Source: Ilumatobacteraceae bacterium
Lineage (GTDB): Bacteria > Actinomycetota > Acidimicrobiia > Acidimicrobiales > Ilumatobacteraceae
Reading direction: 5' to 3'
NCBI GenBank assembly: GCA_033344875.1
Contig: JAWPMO010000001.1
Coordinates: 2,753,595 to 2,817,594 of the forward strand
DNA: 64,000 nucleotides
Shown: positions 43,103 through 51,583 of the stretch, one piece after another
How positions within the stretch are numbered: the first letter of the stretch is position 1
How the letters are laid out: each line of letters opens with the position of its first letter
Made by a program: the position numbers and the translations under genes
Notes under the pieces: generated by a model
Told to the model about the DNA's origin: nothing
Databases searched by the model: none
The model's input: the letters and a program-made list of their open reading frames with translations, nothing else

Positions 43103-44469
43103 CCGACGCCCTGTATCTCGCATCCGCGGTCGCGTTCATCGTCGGGTTGAAGCAGCTCGGCACGCCGCGCACCGCTCGCGTCGGCAACCGGATCGCAGCG
43201 GCCGGCATGCTGGCCGCGACCGTGATCACCCTGGTCGCGGAAGACATCGTGAACTGGACCACGGTCGTCGCCGGCCTGGTCGTCGGGGCGATCATCGGTG
43301 CCTGGTTCGCGGTCAGGGTCCAGATGACCGCGATGCCGCAGATGGTGGCCGCGTTCAACGGGTTCGGCGGCATCGCGTCGGCGCTGGTGGCCGCGGTCGC
43401 GGTGATCGAAGCCGACCTCGGTTCGATTGCGGCCGAGACCAGCGTCTCGATCCTGGTGTCGCTGGTGATCGGTGCGATCACGTTCACCGGCAGCTTCATC
43501 GCGCTCGGCAAGCTGCAGGGCGTGCTGCCGGGCCGGCCGCTGCTGTTCCCCGGCCAGCAGGTCGTCAACGGTCTGTTGGTCGCCGGGCTGCTCGGTGTGG
43601 CGATCTGGGGTGGCGTGTCGGGCGCGGCCGCCGGCTACTGGGCGGCGTCGGGTGCCGCGCTCGCGATCGGGGCCCTGGCGGTGGTCCCGATCGGTGGTGC
43701 CGACATGCCGGTCGTGATCTCGCTGTTGAACTCGTTCTCCGGGCTCGCCGCCGCGGCGGCCGGTTTCGCGATCGAGAGCAACGAGTTGATCATCGGTGGT
43801 GCGCTGGTCGGCGCCGCCGGGTTGATCCTCACGGTGCAGATGACCGAGGCGATGAACCGTTCGCTGGCCAACGTGCTGTTCGCCGGCTTCGGCTCAGGGG
43901 GCGGTGGCGAGGGCGGCGCGGCGACGATGAGCGACCGGCCGGTCAACCGGGCGACCGCCGACGACGTCGCGATCGCACTCGGCTACGCCGACTCGGTCAT
44001 GATCGTGCCCGGGTACGGCCTGGCCGTCGCCCAGGCGCAGCACGCGGTGCGAGAGTTGGCCGACGCCCTCGAGGAGCGTGGGGTGACGTTGCACTACGCG
44101 ATCCATCCGGTCGCCGGTCGCATGCCGGGCCACATGAACGTGCTGCTGGCCGAGGCGGACACGCCGTACGAACTGCTCCTCGACCTCGACCATGCCGATC
44201 CGATGTTCCCGCAGACCGACGTCGTGCTGATCCTCGGCGCCAACGACGTGGTCAACCCGGCGGCTCGCGACGACCCGTCGTCGTCGATCTACGGGATGCC
44301 GATCCTCAACGTCGACCGCGCGGCCCGGGTGATCGTCGTGAAGCGGAGCCTCTCCCCCGGCTTCGCCGGCATCGACAATCCGTTGTTCTACGACGACAAG
44401 ACGCTGATGTTCTTCGCCGACGCCAAGGGCGCCCTCGAAGACACCCTCGCCGCCCTCAAGCAGCTCTGA
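43099..44469 (+). CDS. pntB: NAD(P) transhydrogenase subunit beta
   Basis: A 456-residue protein: about nine transmembrane helices (1-270), then the NADP(H)-binding dIII domain. The end has the family landmarks 'DDVAIALGYADSVMIVPGYGLAVAQAQHAV', seen as 'VPGYGLAVAQAQ' in the glycine-rich loop, plus 'HPVAGRMPGHMNVLLAEA', 'ILGANDVVNPAA' and 'KRSLSPGFAGIDNPLFYDDKT' around the NADP clamp. It completes the proton-translocating enzyme. The gene ends 176 bp before the next stop codon on the other strand. Confidence 0.95.
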   Translation: MTDALYLASAVAFIVGLKQLGTPRTARVGNRIAAAGMLAATVITLVAEDIVNWTTVVAGLVVGAIIGAWFAVRVQMTAMPQMVAAFNGFGGIASALVAAVAVIEADLGSIAAETSVSILVSLVIGAITFTGSFIALGKLQGVLPGRPLLFPGQQVVNGLLVAGLLGVAIWGGVSGAAAGYWAASGAALAIGALAVVPIGGADMPVVISLLNSFSGLAAAAAGFAIESNELIIGGALVGAAGLILTVQMTEAMNRSLANVLFAGFGSGGGGEGGAATMSDRPVNRATADDVAIALGYADSVMIVPGYGLAVAQAQHAVRELADALEERGVTLHYAIHPVAGRMPGHMNVLLAEADTPYELLLDLDHADPMFPQTDVVLILGANDVVNPAARDDPSSSIYGMPILNVDRAARVIVVKRSLSPGFAGIDNPLFYDDKTLMFFADAKGALEDTLAALKQL

Positions 44470-44645
44470 CCGCGCTCCGGTCGGACCCGCCGTGACGGGA
44501 CCCTCGGGCCTCGCCGACGTGGGAGCAGCCGCGCGACACGAACGCTCCGATGCTGCTGTACGACGGCCTCGCGAGCGGCGAGAACTCTCGCTCGATCGGC
44601 GAACTCCGCATGCCGGCGTCGCGCTGACCGGCCGCGTGGCCGAGA

Positions 44646-45632
44646 TCAGGTCGTGAGGCGGATCTGGAGTTCGGCGGCGCGGAGCGGCCGGTCGCTGCCG
44701 GTCCGCTCGGCGAGGCCGAGGCAGGCGTCGGTGAACTTGATCGTGTGATCGTCGAGCGACGCGCCGGCGCGGTGGGCGAGGTCGGGCCCAGCCGCCGGCA
44801 GCGGCGTGGGTGCGCCGGGCCTCCGGTCGAACGCGACCGCTGCGGCAGCGACGAATCCCGCCACCGCCGCCTCGAGCTGCCGCTGCCCCGCCTCGTCGAG
44901 ATGGTCGAGGAGCACACGCGCCATCGTCGGGACGGTGACGCCGTGGAGCAGCGTGAACCGAGCGAGCCCGTCTTCGTTCGCGAGGTAGCCGTCGAGAGCT
45001 CGCTCGGCGAGCCGGTCGAGGGTGTCGTGTGGCCGCTCGCTGCGCCGGAGCGACGCCACGACGTCGACGAACCCCGGCTGCTCGGTTGCCATCGACAGGG
45101 ACGTGGTCAGCAGGCCGGGCACCGGTTCGAACGTGGCGAGTGGCGCCAGGGCGGCCGACCAGTCATCGATCGATCGGTCGCCGGTGAGCGCCCCGGGCGT
45201 GGGCAGGCCGGTGTCGGCACGCCACCTGACCAGGGCGGTCCGGAGCTCGTCGATGCGAACGGCGGGAACGTGACCGTCGGCCTCTGCCCGCTCGATGCCG
45301 CGCACCGCGTGCGCCGTTCGGAGCAGGCAGTGGCCGGCGCCGGCGGCCGCCGACCCGACGAGGTCGGGGAGGAACTCCCCGACGAGGTCGGGGAGGAACT
45401 CGTCGAGCAGGCGTCGCCAGTCGCCGCCACGCTCGGGGGGCGGGGTTCGGGGTTCGAGCCGGGGCGCGTAGGCGGTGACGAACGGGTCGACCCACTCGGA
45501 GGCGCCCATGTGGTCGAGCGCCTCGGTCGCCATCGGGCCGTGGTTCGACAGGCCTCCGCCGTAGGTGCCCCGGGTCGCCAGGAACTGCCGGAGTGCGTCG
45601 TCGTACGTCATGAGCGAGGTGGAAACGGTCAT
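44646..45632 (-). CDS. Questin oxidase-like family protein
   Basis: A 328-residue protein of the questin oxidase-like (DUF4243/PF14027) family. Its diagnostic N terminus is 'FLATRGTYGGGLSNHGPMATEALDHMG' in two halves, followed by 'YAPRLEPRTPP'; Baeyer-Villiger-type ring opening by questin oxidase defines the family. ATG 45632 has AGGAG close upstream; TTG 45653 is an alternative. An exact in-frame 24-nt duplication adds eight residues ('EFLPDLVG' twice). The start is overlapped by an 8-bp inverted repeat that could be a repressor site. The substrate is unknown. Confidence 0.75.
   Translation of the reverse strand: MTVSTSLMTYDDALRQFLATRGTYGGGLSNHGPMATEALDHMGASEWVDPFVTAYAPRLEPRTPPPERGGDWRRLLDEFLPDLVGEFLPDLVGSAAAGAGHCLLRTAHAVRGIERAEADGHVPAVRIDELRTALVRWRADTGLPTPGALTGDRSIDDWSAALAPLATFEPVPGLLTTSLSMATEQPGFVDVVASLRRSERPHDTLDRLAERALDGYLANEDGLARFTLLHGVTVPTMARVLLDHLDEAGQRQLEAAVAGFVAAAAVAFDRRPGAPTPLPAAGPDLAHRAGASLDDHTIKFTDACLGLAERTGSDRPLRAAELQIRLTT
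45354..45400. repeat. 24-nt tandem duplication inside the questin oxidase-like gene
   Basis: Two copies of a 23-24 nt unit (45354-45376 and 45378-45400) in direct tandem, in frame, producing 'EFLPDLVGEFLPDLVG' in the protein. The identity is complete, so the duplication is recent or maintained. Confidence 0.85.
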
Positions 45633-45645
45633 GCTCCTGTTGTAC

Positions 45646-45667
45646 GACTTCAAGTTCAGTTGAAGTC
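45646..45667. promoter_or_regulatory. Perfect inverted repeat upstream of the questin oxidase-like gene
   Basis: GACTTCAA (45646-45653) and TTGAAGTC (45660-45667), an 8-bp perfect inverted repeat with a 6-nt spacer, 14 bp before the ATG at 45632. The TTCAA-N6-TTGAA core is like sites of MarR, HxlR or similar dimeric repressors. No regulator gene is adjacent. Confidence 0.55.
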
Positions 45668-45690
45668 AAGATGCGTCCGACGAAACCTCG

Positions 45691-46491
45691 CTACCCGCAG
45701 GTGGCGGTGGCGGTGAACGCGACGGGGCCCGCCGCCTCGTCCTGGTAGATGATCATGTCGCCGCTCACGACGAGTTCGTCGTCAGAACCGGAGTGGTCGA
45801 GGTCGGCCTCGTTCTCGGTCATGTAGATCACACCGTCGGGTGTGGTGACGTCGGCGTAGGCGCTGGGCGGGTTCTGGTTGGCGTCGATCTGTACGGTGAG
45901 CGACCCGTCGTCGGAGGTGAACAGCCGGCTGTTGCCCTGGAGCCGGCACTCCCCCGAGGCCGTGTAGGTGACGCCGTCGACGTCGGTGACCGCCTGCCCC
46001 GGCACCGTGACCGGATCGGCGAGGAGCGCGCGCATCTCGTCGAGCTGTTCGTCGCTCCAGCGGTCGATGTCGACGCTGACGGTGATCTCGTCGAGGAACT
46101 CCCTGACCCGGACGCGGACGCGGCCGACGCCGTTCTTGGCGAACACCGGGATCTCCTCGTTGGAGAGCAGCTCGTAGCCGGCGTCGAGGAGGCCGGCGAC
46201 CATGTCGGCTTCGATCTCGTCGATGGTGCCGCTGTTCATGATGCCCGAGAACGAGATGGCGTCGTCGCTGCTCGTGGCCATGCCGGGCACGATGCCGTCG
46301 GGCAGGTAGAAGTCGGGCGGCAGCACGTCGTCGGCGTCGCCGACCTCGATGTCGCCGCCGGCGCCGCCTCCGCCATCTCCGCCGAGGTCGAAGCCGGGTC
46401 CGCCACCGTCGTCGTCACCCGAGCCGCCGCACGCGCCCGCGAGCAGGATCACCGCTGCCGTGACGATCGACGTGCGTCGGTGGACGCTCAT
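45691..46491 (-). CDS. Secreted lipoprotein of unknown function
   Basis: A 266-residue lipoprotein: signal 'RRTSIVTAAVILLAGAC' with lipobox Cys near residue 21, then a Gly/Asp-rich linker. The mature part has two regions: 'DDVLPPDFYLPDGIVPGM' followed by a helix-strand pair, and a beta-rich C terminus ('TYTASGECRLQGNSRLF', 'SAYADVTTPDGVIYMTENEADLD' in two halves). Two Cys (about 187 and 265) may form a disulfide. No enzyme motif is recognised. The nearest gene on the left is on the same strand but has its own operator. Confidence 0.78.
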   Translation of the reverse strand: MSVHRRTSIVTAAVILLAGACGGSGDDDGGGPGFDLGGDGGGGAGGDIEVGDADDVLPPDFYLPDGIVPGMATSSDDAISFSGIMNSGTIDEIEADMVAGLLDAGYELLSNEEIPVFAKNGVGRVRVRVREFLDEITVSVDIDRWSDEQLDEMRALLADPVTVPGQAVTDVDGVTYTASGECRLQGNSRLFTSDDGSLTVQIDANQNPPSAYADVTTPDGVIYMTENEADLDHSGSDDELVVSGDMIIYQDEAAGPVAFTATATCG

Positions 46492-46571
46492 GTTCGAACG
46501 GTACCGCGCCCGTCAAGACCGCTGCTCCGACTTTCGCCGTGCGCGACTGGGTGAGGACGAGGCGCTGGTGT

Positions 46572-49451
46572 TCAGGCCGGGTCGGTCAAGGTCGTCGCGA
46601 GCTCACCGAGTTCGATCCGGTTGCGTCGGCCGGTCTTGGCGAGGAGGCGTTCGACGTGGGTCTTGACGGTGCTCGGCGCCACCACCAGTTCCGTCGCGAT
46701 CTCGCGGTTGGTGCGTCGGTCGGCGAGCAGCTGCAGCACCTCGTACTCGCGGGCCGTCACCCCGAACTCCGTCAGCGAGGCCGGGACGGCATCGTGGACA
46801 CGACCACCTCGTCGTGGAGCCATACCGGCGTCCCGGAGGACCGACCCGAACCAGCGGGCGGTGTGGTCGACGCCGGCACGTTCGAGCGCGGCCCGCGACT
46901 GCGTCAACGTTCCCACGGGGTCGCCCCATCCGTCGCGGAGCGCGGCAACGCCGGCGACGCCCTCGAGCAGCGCCGACATCGCCTCGCCGGTCGATGCGAA
47001 CCACGGGTGGCGGCGCCGACACTCGCGGAGCGCTTCGAGGTGGACGGCGACGTCGGCGTGATCGCCCTGATGTCCGGCCGCGATGGCATCGGTGAGGTTG
47101 GACACCAGTTGGATGGATGGCACCGCCTGGAACGACGGCTCGCGCATCTGGGCGCGCACGGCGTCCAACGACGGGTGGAGAGCCGCCGCGAGGACCACCG
47201 GACCGAAGTACCACGGGGCGGTGGCGGTGACGACCGGCAACGCTCGCAGGATCCCGAGCGATTCGGCGTACAGCTGCGCCGATTCGTCGAGCTCGCCCCG
47301 CAACGCCAGGCCGAACGCCTGACACATGCCGAGTGCCATCGCCTCGACCTCGGGTTCGTCGGGTGCGACGGCCCGGGCCCGGTCGGCGGCGCGGCGTGCC
47401 TCGCCCAGCTGGTTCAGCTCCGCGTGGGCCTGACCGGCGACCGTCCAGCAGAGCGCCTCGAGGATCGGCACCTCGATCTGCTGAGCGCTGGCGACGCCCC
47501 GCTGTGCGACGGACAGCGCATCGTGGGGTCGCACCGTGAGGCCGAGCAGGTTGGCGAGGTTGTAGTCGCACATCGCGCTCAAGCCGACGGCCCCGATCCG
47601 GCGGGCGCTGCGGGAGGCCTCCTCGAACGTGTCGGGCGAGCCGTACATCGTCGCGTCGCACAGGCCGAGTTCGAGCAACGCCCTCGCACGCCACAGCCCG
47701 AGCCCGGCTTCGGTGGCGGCCGCGACCGCGGACCGGAACTCGTCGGCGGCGTCGGCGTAGCTCCGCTCGCGGGCGACCCGTCCGAGCACCTCGTGCGCTT
47801 CGCACCTCGCGGCGGGCGCTGCGCCGCCTCGCTCCAACATCCGTGTTGCCAGCTTCGCCGCGCGGTCGACGTCGCCGAGTTCGATCGCGACGAGGGAGCG
47901 ATACGACTGGACCTCGGCCGGTGCCGTGTCATCGTCGAGGTCGGCGGCGAAGGCCTCGTCGAGCTGGGCGGCGGCTGCGGACCAGTCGCCCAGGTTGCCG
48001 GCCGCCCTGGCGAGCGCGAGGACGAGCCGGGAGTGGCGCTCGGGGTCGTCGTGGAACGCTCGATCGTTGAGCAGGGTCGCGCCCAACGCGAGCGCGTCGA
48101 CCGCGCGGCCCGCCAGCGCCAACGCCTCGAGCCGCAGCTGGCCGAGGGCCGGACGGTGGACGTAGATCGCGTCGCCGAGTGCCGAGGCCGAATCCAACCT
48201 GGCCAGTGCGGTGGTGGGAGCCCCCATCGCCAGGGCGTTGCGGGCGGCTCGGATCAACAGTTCGGCGGCCCGGAGATCGTCGCCGGAGGCCTGCGCGAGT
48301 TGGGCCGAGGCGTGGAGTGCATCGTCGTCGAGGTCGTGGTCGAGCATCGTGTCGAGCGCACGGGCGGCGAGGCGGCGACGTTCGACCGCGTCGAGACTGT
48401 CGACGATCGCGTCTCGCGTCAGGTCGTGGGTGAAGCGGACCGGTTCGTCCGGCCCGCGTCGATCGGCGAGCTGGGCGCGCATGGCCGACGCCGCAGCCGC
48501 GACCGCGGACGCCCGGTCGATCCCGCACTTCGACAGCACATCGACGTCGATCGAGCGGCCGATGATCGCCGCCAGCCCGACGTGTGACCGGACCGGGTCG
48601 CTCAGGCCGTGCAACCGCCGCTCGACGGCGACCCGATACGACTCGGGTGGCGGCAGCCGGGCGGGATGCCGACCCGGGCCGAGGTCGCGGGCGTCGCGGG
48701 CGAACGCGACCGCCAGCAGCGGGTTCCCGTCACTGGCGGCGACGATGCGTTCGACGCGCTCGGCGCTGATCGCGTCGCCGACCTCAGTCTGGACCAGGTT
48801 GGCGACCTCGTGCGGTGGCAGCGGAGGAACGGCGACGACGTCGGCGACGTCTCGTCGGACCCACTCGTCGATCATGCGGTCGGCGGCCTCGGATGCGTGG
48901 CGGCGCGAGGTCAGCAGCATCAGGCCGGGCGTGCGGCCGATGCCGCTCACGAGATCGTCGAGCACTTCGAGGCTCTCGTCGTCGGCCCAGTGCAGGTCTT
49001 CGACGCGCCACACGACGACGCCGGCCAGCGGGGAGGCGATCAGCCGGAGACCTTCGCCGAGCAACGGCGCCGGCTGGTCGGGCGGATCGCCGGTGCGGTC
49101 GCCGAGCAGGAGGCGGACGCCGGCTCCGAACACGGTGTCGTCGACCACGTCGAGTGTCGCCCCCGCAGCGATGGCGGCGACGACGAACTCGGACAGCGGG
49201 CGGAGCGGTCGCGCCGGCGGCGGGACGCAACGCCCGGTGAGCACCGTCGCCGGCTCGATCGATCCCGCCACGGCCTTGCTGATCGCGCTCTTGCCGATGC
49301 CGGGCGGGCCGACCAGACACACCGCACGCCCGGCGCCCTGGTGTGCGCGGCCGGCGAGTTCGGTCAACCGGGCCAGCAGTGCCCCCCGGCCCACGATCGG
49401 TGGGCCGGGTGCTGGTGCGCGGTCTGGCGCCGATGTCGCCCGGTCGTCCAC
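46572..49451 (-). CDS. LAL-type LuxR regulator with AAA ATPase and TPR-like helices
   Basis: A 959-residue large ATP-binding regulator of LuxR (MalT-like). An AAA/STAND ATPase (about 18-330) has Walker A 'GPPGIGKSAISKA' near residue 48 and Walker B 'VVWRVEDLHWADDESL', the 'hWaD' of the clade. The middle 330-880 region is made of Ala-rich paired helices like TPRs, and the C terminus is a LuxR HTH ('VTAREYEVLQLLADRRTN', 'VAPSTVKTHVERLLAKTGRRN'). GTG 49451 is the start. The downstream partner of the regulator is not obvious; ridA lies 67 bp upstream on the same strand and could be co-transcribed. Confidence 0.9.
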   Translation of the reverse strand: MDDRATSAPDRAPAPGPPIVGRGALLARLTELAGRAHQGAGRAVCLVGPPGIGKSAISKAVAGSIEPATVLTGRCVPPPARPLRPLSEFVVAAIAAGATLDVVDDTVFGAGVRLLLGDRTGDPPDQPAPLLGEGLRLIASPLAGVVVWRVEDLHWADDESLEVLDDLVSGIGRTPGLMLLTSRRHASEAADRMIDEWVRRDVADVVAVPPLPPHEVANLVQTEVGDAISAERVERIVAASDGNPLLAVAFARDARDLGPGRHPARLPPPESYRVAVERRLHGLSDPVRSHVGLAAIIGRSIDVDVLSKCGIDRASAVAAAASAMRAQLADRRGPDEPVRFTHDLTRDAIVDSLDAVERRRLAARALDTMLDHDLDDDALHASAQLAQASGDDLRAAELLIRAARNALAMGAPTTALARLDSASALGDAIYVHRPALGQLRLEALALAGRAVDALALGATLLNDRAFHDDPERHSRLVLALARAAGNLGDWSAAAAQLDEAFAADLDDDTAPAEVQSYRSLVAIELGDVDRAAKLATRMLERGGAAPAARCEAHEVLGRVARERSYADAADEFRSAVAAATEAGLGLWRARALLELGLCDATMYGSPDTFEEASRSARRIGAVGLSAMCDYNLANLLGLTVRPHDALSVAQRGVASAQQIEVPILEALCWTVAGQAHAELNQLGEARRAADRARAVAPDEPEVEAMALGMCQAFGLALRGELDESAQLYAESLGILRALPVVTATAPWYFGPVVLAAALHPSLDAVRAQMREPSFQAVPSIQLVSNLTDAIAAGHQGDHADVAVHLEALRECRRRHPWFASTGEAMSALLEGVAGVAALRDGWGDPVGTLTQSRAALERAGVDHTARWFGSVLRDAGMAPRRGGRVHDAVPASLTEFGVTAREYEVLQLLADRRTNREIATELVVAPSTVKTHVERLLAKTGRRNRIELGELATTLTDPA

Positions 49452-49518
49452 CTCGCAAGAGTAGGCCGGGCGCCCGAGGCGTCCCGCGTGCTACCTCCGG
49501 GCCGGGTGCTGCCGACGC

Positions 49519-49923
49519 TCAGACGTGGGCGATGACCTCGATCTCGACCCGCAGCCCCGGCATGACGAGGTTGGAGACCTCCACGAGCGATTGGGCGACC
49601 TCCGCGCCTCGGCCCCCGTAGATCTCGTGGCGCATCGCACCGTAGGACTGGAAGGGTGCCTCGGGGTCGCCGGTGGGATCCGCGATGTCGGTGACGAACA
49701 CGGTCTCCTTCACGACGTCGTCCATCGTGGCGCCGAGTGCACGCAGCGTGTTCTCGATGTTCTGGTACGCCACACGGTTCTGGGCGAGGAAGTCGTCGGG
49801 GTGCTGGGGGTTTCCCTCGGCGTCGACGCTGACCGCGCCGGAGAGGTGGATGGTGTCGCCGACCCGAACCCCGTCGGGGATCAGTGCGGCGAACGGGCCG
49901 TTGGCGACCACGTGCTTGTCCAT
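49519..49923 (-). CDS. RidA family protein
   Basis: A 134-residue Rid (YjgF/YER057c/UK114) family protein. It carries 'VRVGDTIHLSGAVSVDAEGN', 'QNIENTLRALGATMDDVVKETVFVTD' split across two strands and 'VEVSNLVMPGLRVEIEVIAHV' at the C terminus. The usual catalytic Arg position in 'P..  R.a' is 'MPGLRVEIE', so the deaminase Arg appears present. RidA hydrolyses reactive enamine/imine intermediates, but many paralogues have other roles. It is followed by the LAL regulator. Confidence 0.88.
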   Translation of the reverse strand: MDKHVVANGPFAALIPDGVRVGDTIHLSGAVSVDAEGNPQHPDDFLAQNRVAYQNIENTLRALGATMDDVVKETVFVTDIADPTGDPEAPFQSYGAMRHEIYGGRGAEVAQSLVEVSNLVMPGLRVEIEVIAHV

Positions 49924-50172
49924 GTGCTGTGCCTTTCACTCGGCGACCGACGGTCGGTCGACGACGTCTCCGAAGGTACGGAACGGTGTCGGCCACGTCG
50001 TCCGCCGATCCGGCGGATCTTGGGCCGCAATCGATGCGAGGAACGACCTCGCCCGCATCAACGGGCGCTCTGGTCAGGTTCGAGCACGCGATCGATCGAA
50101 TCCGGAACCTCGACCGCTCGGCAGCTCGAGCGGTGGTGGTCGAGGTCGTAAGCGAGCAGGGTCGGACGCGAC

Positions 50173-50334
50173 GAAGCGCCGTCGGTGGCGGGACCGAGGC
50201 GCTTCGTTCGGAATTCTTGGAGGTGAGAGCCATCTCGCTGGGTGACTCATCTGTTCATCGTTCGGTGCTCGACCCCACTTGAGCGGGTTGACCGACTCCT
50301 TACCGACCTTCACCCGACCCTGACGCGAGTTGCC
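50173..50334 (+). repeat. Structured repeat element, copy C
   Basis: Third copy, in the same orientation as A and B and 20 kb away from them. Hairpin 1 (50173-50205) keeps the 8-bp GAAGCGCC/GGCGCTTC stem and an inner TCGGT/ACCGA. Hairpin 2 uses other base pairs: GGTGAG (50222-50227) with CTCATC (50246-50251) and CATC (50231-50234) with GGTG (50241-50244), including G-U pairs. The 3' part from CTGTTCATCG to 50334 aligns with copy B without gaps. It sits in a 471-bp gene-free stretch between ridA and the MazF-like toxin gene; the rest of that stretch shows nothing else recognisable. Confidence 0.78.
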
Positions 50335-50394
50335 ATCTCCTGTGTCGCAGCGAGCATCTCCGGTGACGAGTTGACGTTCAGGTGGACCGTGGGC

Positions 50395-50742
50395 TCACGC
50401 GGTGAGGTCGAGCGCGAGTCGAAGGCCGGCGTCGAGGCGATCGAGCACGTCGAACGTGAGCCGGCTCACCCGTGACGTGAGGGTGCGTTTGCCGAGCGTG
50501 GTCACTTGGCTGACGTTGATGACCGAGTCACGTTCGAGGCCACTGACTTCAGCCGGGATCATCACGTTGCCGGGTGCCGCGGCTCGGTCGGTATTCGATG
50601 TGAGCACCGCGACGACCACCGTGCCGATCCGGCTGGCGTTGAACGCGTCGGCGGAGATGACGACGACCGGTCGACGATGGCCGATTGCGGAACCGCTCGG
50701 CGGCCCGACGTCGGCCCACCAGATCTCGCCCCGTTCGATCAC
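50395..50742 (-). CDS. MazF/PemK-type endoribonuclease toxin
   Basis: A 115-residue toxin of the MazF/PemK/CcdB fold. 'IERGEIWWADVGPPSG' at the N terminus, 'RRPVVVISADAFN' and 'TVVVAVLTSNTDRA' in the beta-core, and 'SVINVSQVTTLGKRTL' are the usual blocks; the R and T in 'HRRPVV' and 'LTSNT' are the catalytic region. It should cut single-stranded mRNA. GTG 50742 overlaps the stop of the antitoxin gene (GTGA), the typical antitoxin-toxin coupling, so toxin translation depends on the antitoxin. Confidence 0.9.
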   Translation of the reverse strand: MIERGEIWWADVGPPSGSAIGHRRPVVVISADAFNASRIGTVVVAVLTSNTDRAAAPGNVMIPAEVSGLERDSVINVSQVTTLGKRTLTSRVSRLTFDVLDRLDAGLRLALDLTA

Positions 50743-50975
50743 CACGGTTCCTCGAACATGGCCTCGTTCGCCCGACCGACGAACGGGTCGGGATCCGTGT
50801 CGAGGTCGGCGTACACCTCGTCGAGTTGCGCGGTGACACGCGAACTGTCGTGATGGTGAGCGAGCAGCAGTTCGATCGCTTCGGCGTAGAGCGCCGACCG
50901 CGAGATCCGGCGACGGCGAGCGAGCAGATCGGCTGCCTCGAACAGCGGGTCGGGGATGGAGATGGCGGTCTTCAC
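50739..50975 (-). CDS. Ribbon-helix-helix antitoxin of the MazF-like toxin
   Basis: A 78-residue antitoxin. The N-terminal ribbon-helix-helix is 'KTAISIPDPLFEAADLLARRRRISRSALYAEAIELLL' in two halves; the acidic C-terminal tail 'DTDPDPFVGRANEAMFEEPW' would block the toxin groove. GTG 50975 is chosen because the RHH ribbon starts at once. A -10 box lies 6 bp before it, so the mRNA is likely leaderless. It overlaps the toxin gene by GTGA. As in other such modules, the complex probably represses its own promoter. Confidence 0.88.
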   Translation of the reverse strand: MKTAISIPDPLFEAADLLARRRRISRSALYAEAIELLLAHHHDSSRVTAQLDEVYADLDTDPDPFVGRANEAMFEEPW

Positions 50976-50981
50976 AGCGGC

Positions 50982-51011
50982 AGTATAACCGGGTATGACC
51001 CTGCGGGTCGA
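50982..51011 (-). promoter_or_regulatory. Promoter of the MazEF-like module
   Basis: On the minus strand a -10 TATACT (50982-50987) sits 6 bp before the GTG start of the antitoxin, with a TCGACC -35-like box (51006-51011) 18 bp further upstream. The transcript would begin at or next to the start codon. A partial palindrome around 50983-50999 overlaps the -10 and may be the autoregulatory operator. Confidence 0.55.
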
Positions 51012-51025
51012 GATGCCCCACGGCG

Positions 51026-51583
51026 TCACGCGGCCCACGTGAGACCTGGCATTTCGCCGGCGAGGCGGGCATCGACCACGGCGGCTGAGCCGATCCGGAT
51101 CGATCCGGCCAGCTCGGTGACGAGCCGCTCCAGGGCGAGGGTGAGGTCGATCATCGGGGTCCACTCGGTCGGGTCGGGCGGGAGCGGTCGTCCGCCCCGC
51201 GCCATCCGCGATGCACCATCGACGAGGTCGTGCGCCTCCTGCCCGGCGGCCATCAGGGCGAGAACTCGTTGCGGAACGCTCGGTGGATCGTGATCGGTCT
51301 CCCACTCGTCGCTCGCCCACGCGTCATGGCGCGCATCGGCTCGGCGGGCGGCGCGCAGATGGTTCACCGCCTCGAGGAGGAGTGGCCGAGGACGACCGAT
51401 CACGCACTCGCGGAAGACGAGCACGCGACCGAGGTCGGTGACGGCTTCGACGTCGGTGCACCACGACTCGAGCACCTCCTCGGCGCGGTGTACCGGTCGA
51501 CGGGCGACGGCAGCGAGCAGATGGGGTGTGATCGGCCGGCGCACGGGCATGCGGTCGGCGAACGGTGTGATGCGATGTCGCAT
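51026..51583 (-). CDS. Unknown protein, paralogue of 53195-53794
   Basis: A 185-residue protein I do not recognise. It shares its full length with the 199-residue protein at 53195-53794: both begin near 'FADRM/V', have 'VLVF', 'P.. LLLE', 'PPS.P.RV.A.M' and end with a helix 'LTLALERLVTELAGSIRIGSAAVVDARLAGE' type block and 'W-A-A'. No catalytic motif is evident; there is no transmembrane segment. ATG 51583 has GGGAGG 4 bp upstream. Both paralogues also share the first 65 bp of leader. The gene lies between the MazF-like module and the small membrane protein, in an accessory region. Confidence 0.75.
   Translation of the reverse strand: MRHRITPFADRMPVRRPITPHLLAAVARRPVHRAEEVLESWCTDVEAVTDLGRVLVFRECVIGRPRPLLLEAVNHLRAARRADARHDAWASDEWETDHDPPSVPQRVLALMAAGQEAHDLVDGASRMARGGRPLPPDPTEWTPMIDLTLALERLVTELAGSIRIGSAAVVDARLAGEMPGLTWAA

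Noticed and set aside
29575-50334. A short peptide (around 'SVNPLKW..APHDEQMS') readable on the minus strand in repeat copies B and C
   Set aside because: Copy A has an in-frame stop just before it and changes that break the peptide; the hairpin pairing is kept instead. The similarity is better explained by conserved nucleic-acid structure.
27500-51000. Insertion sequences or a prophage explaining the three structured repeats
   Set aside because: No transposase, integrase, terminal inverted repeats or target duplications are visible near any copy.
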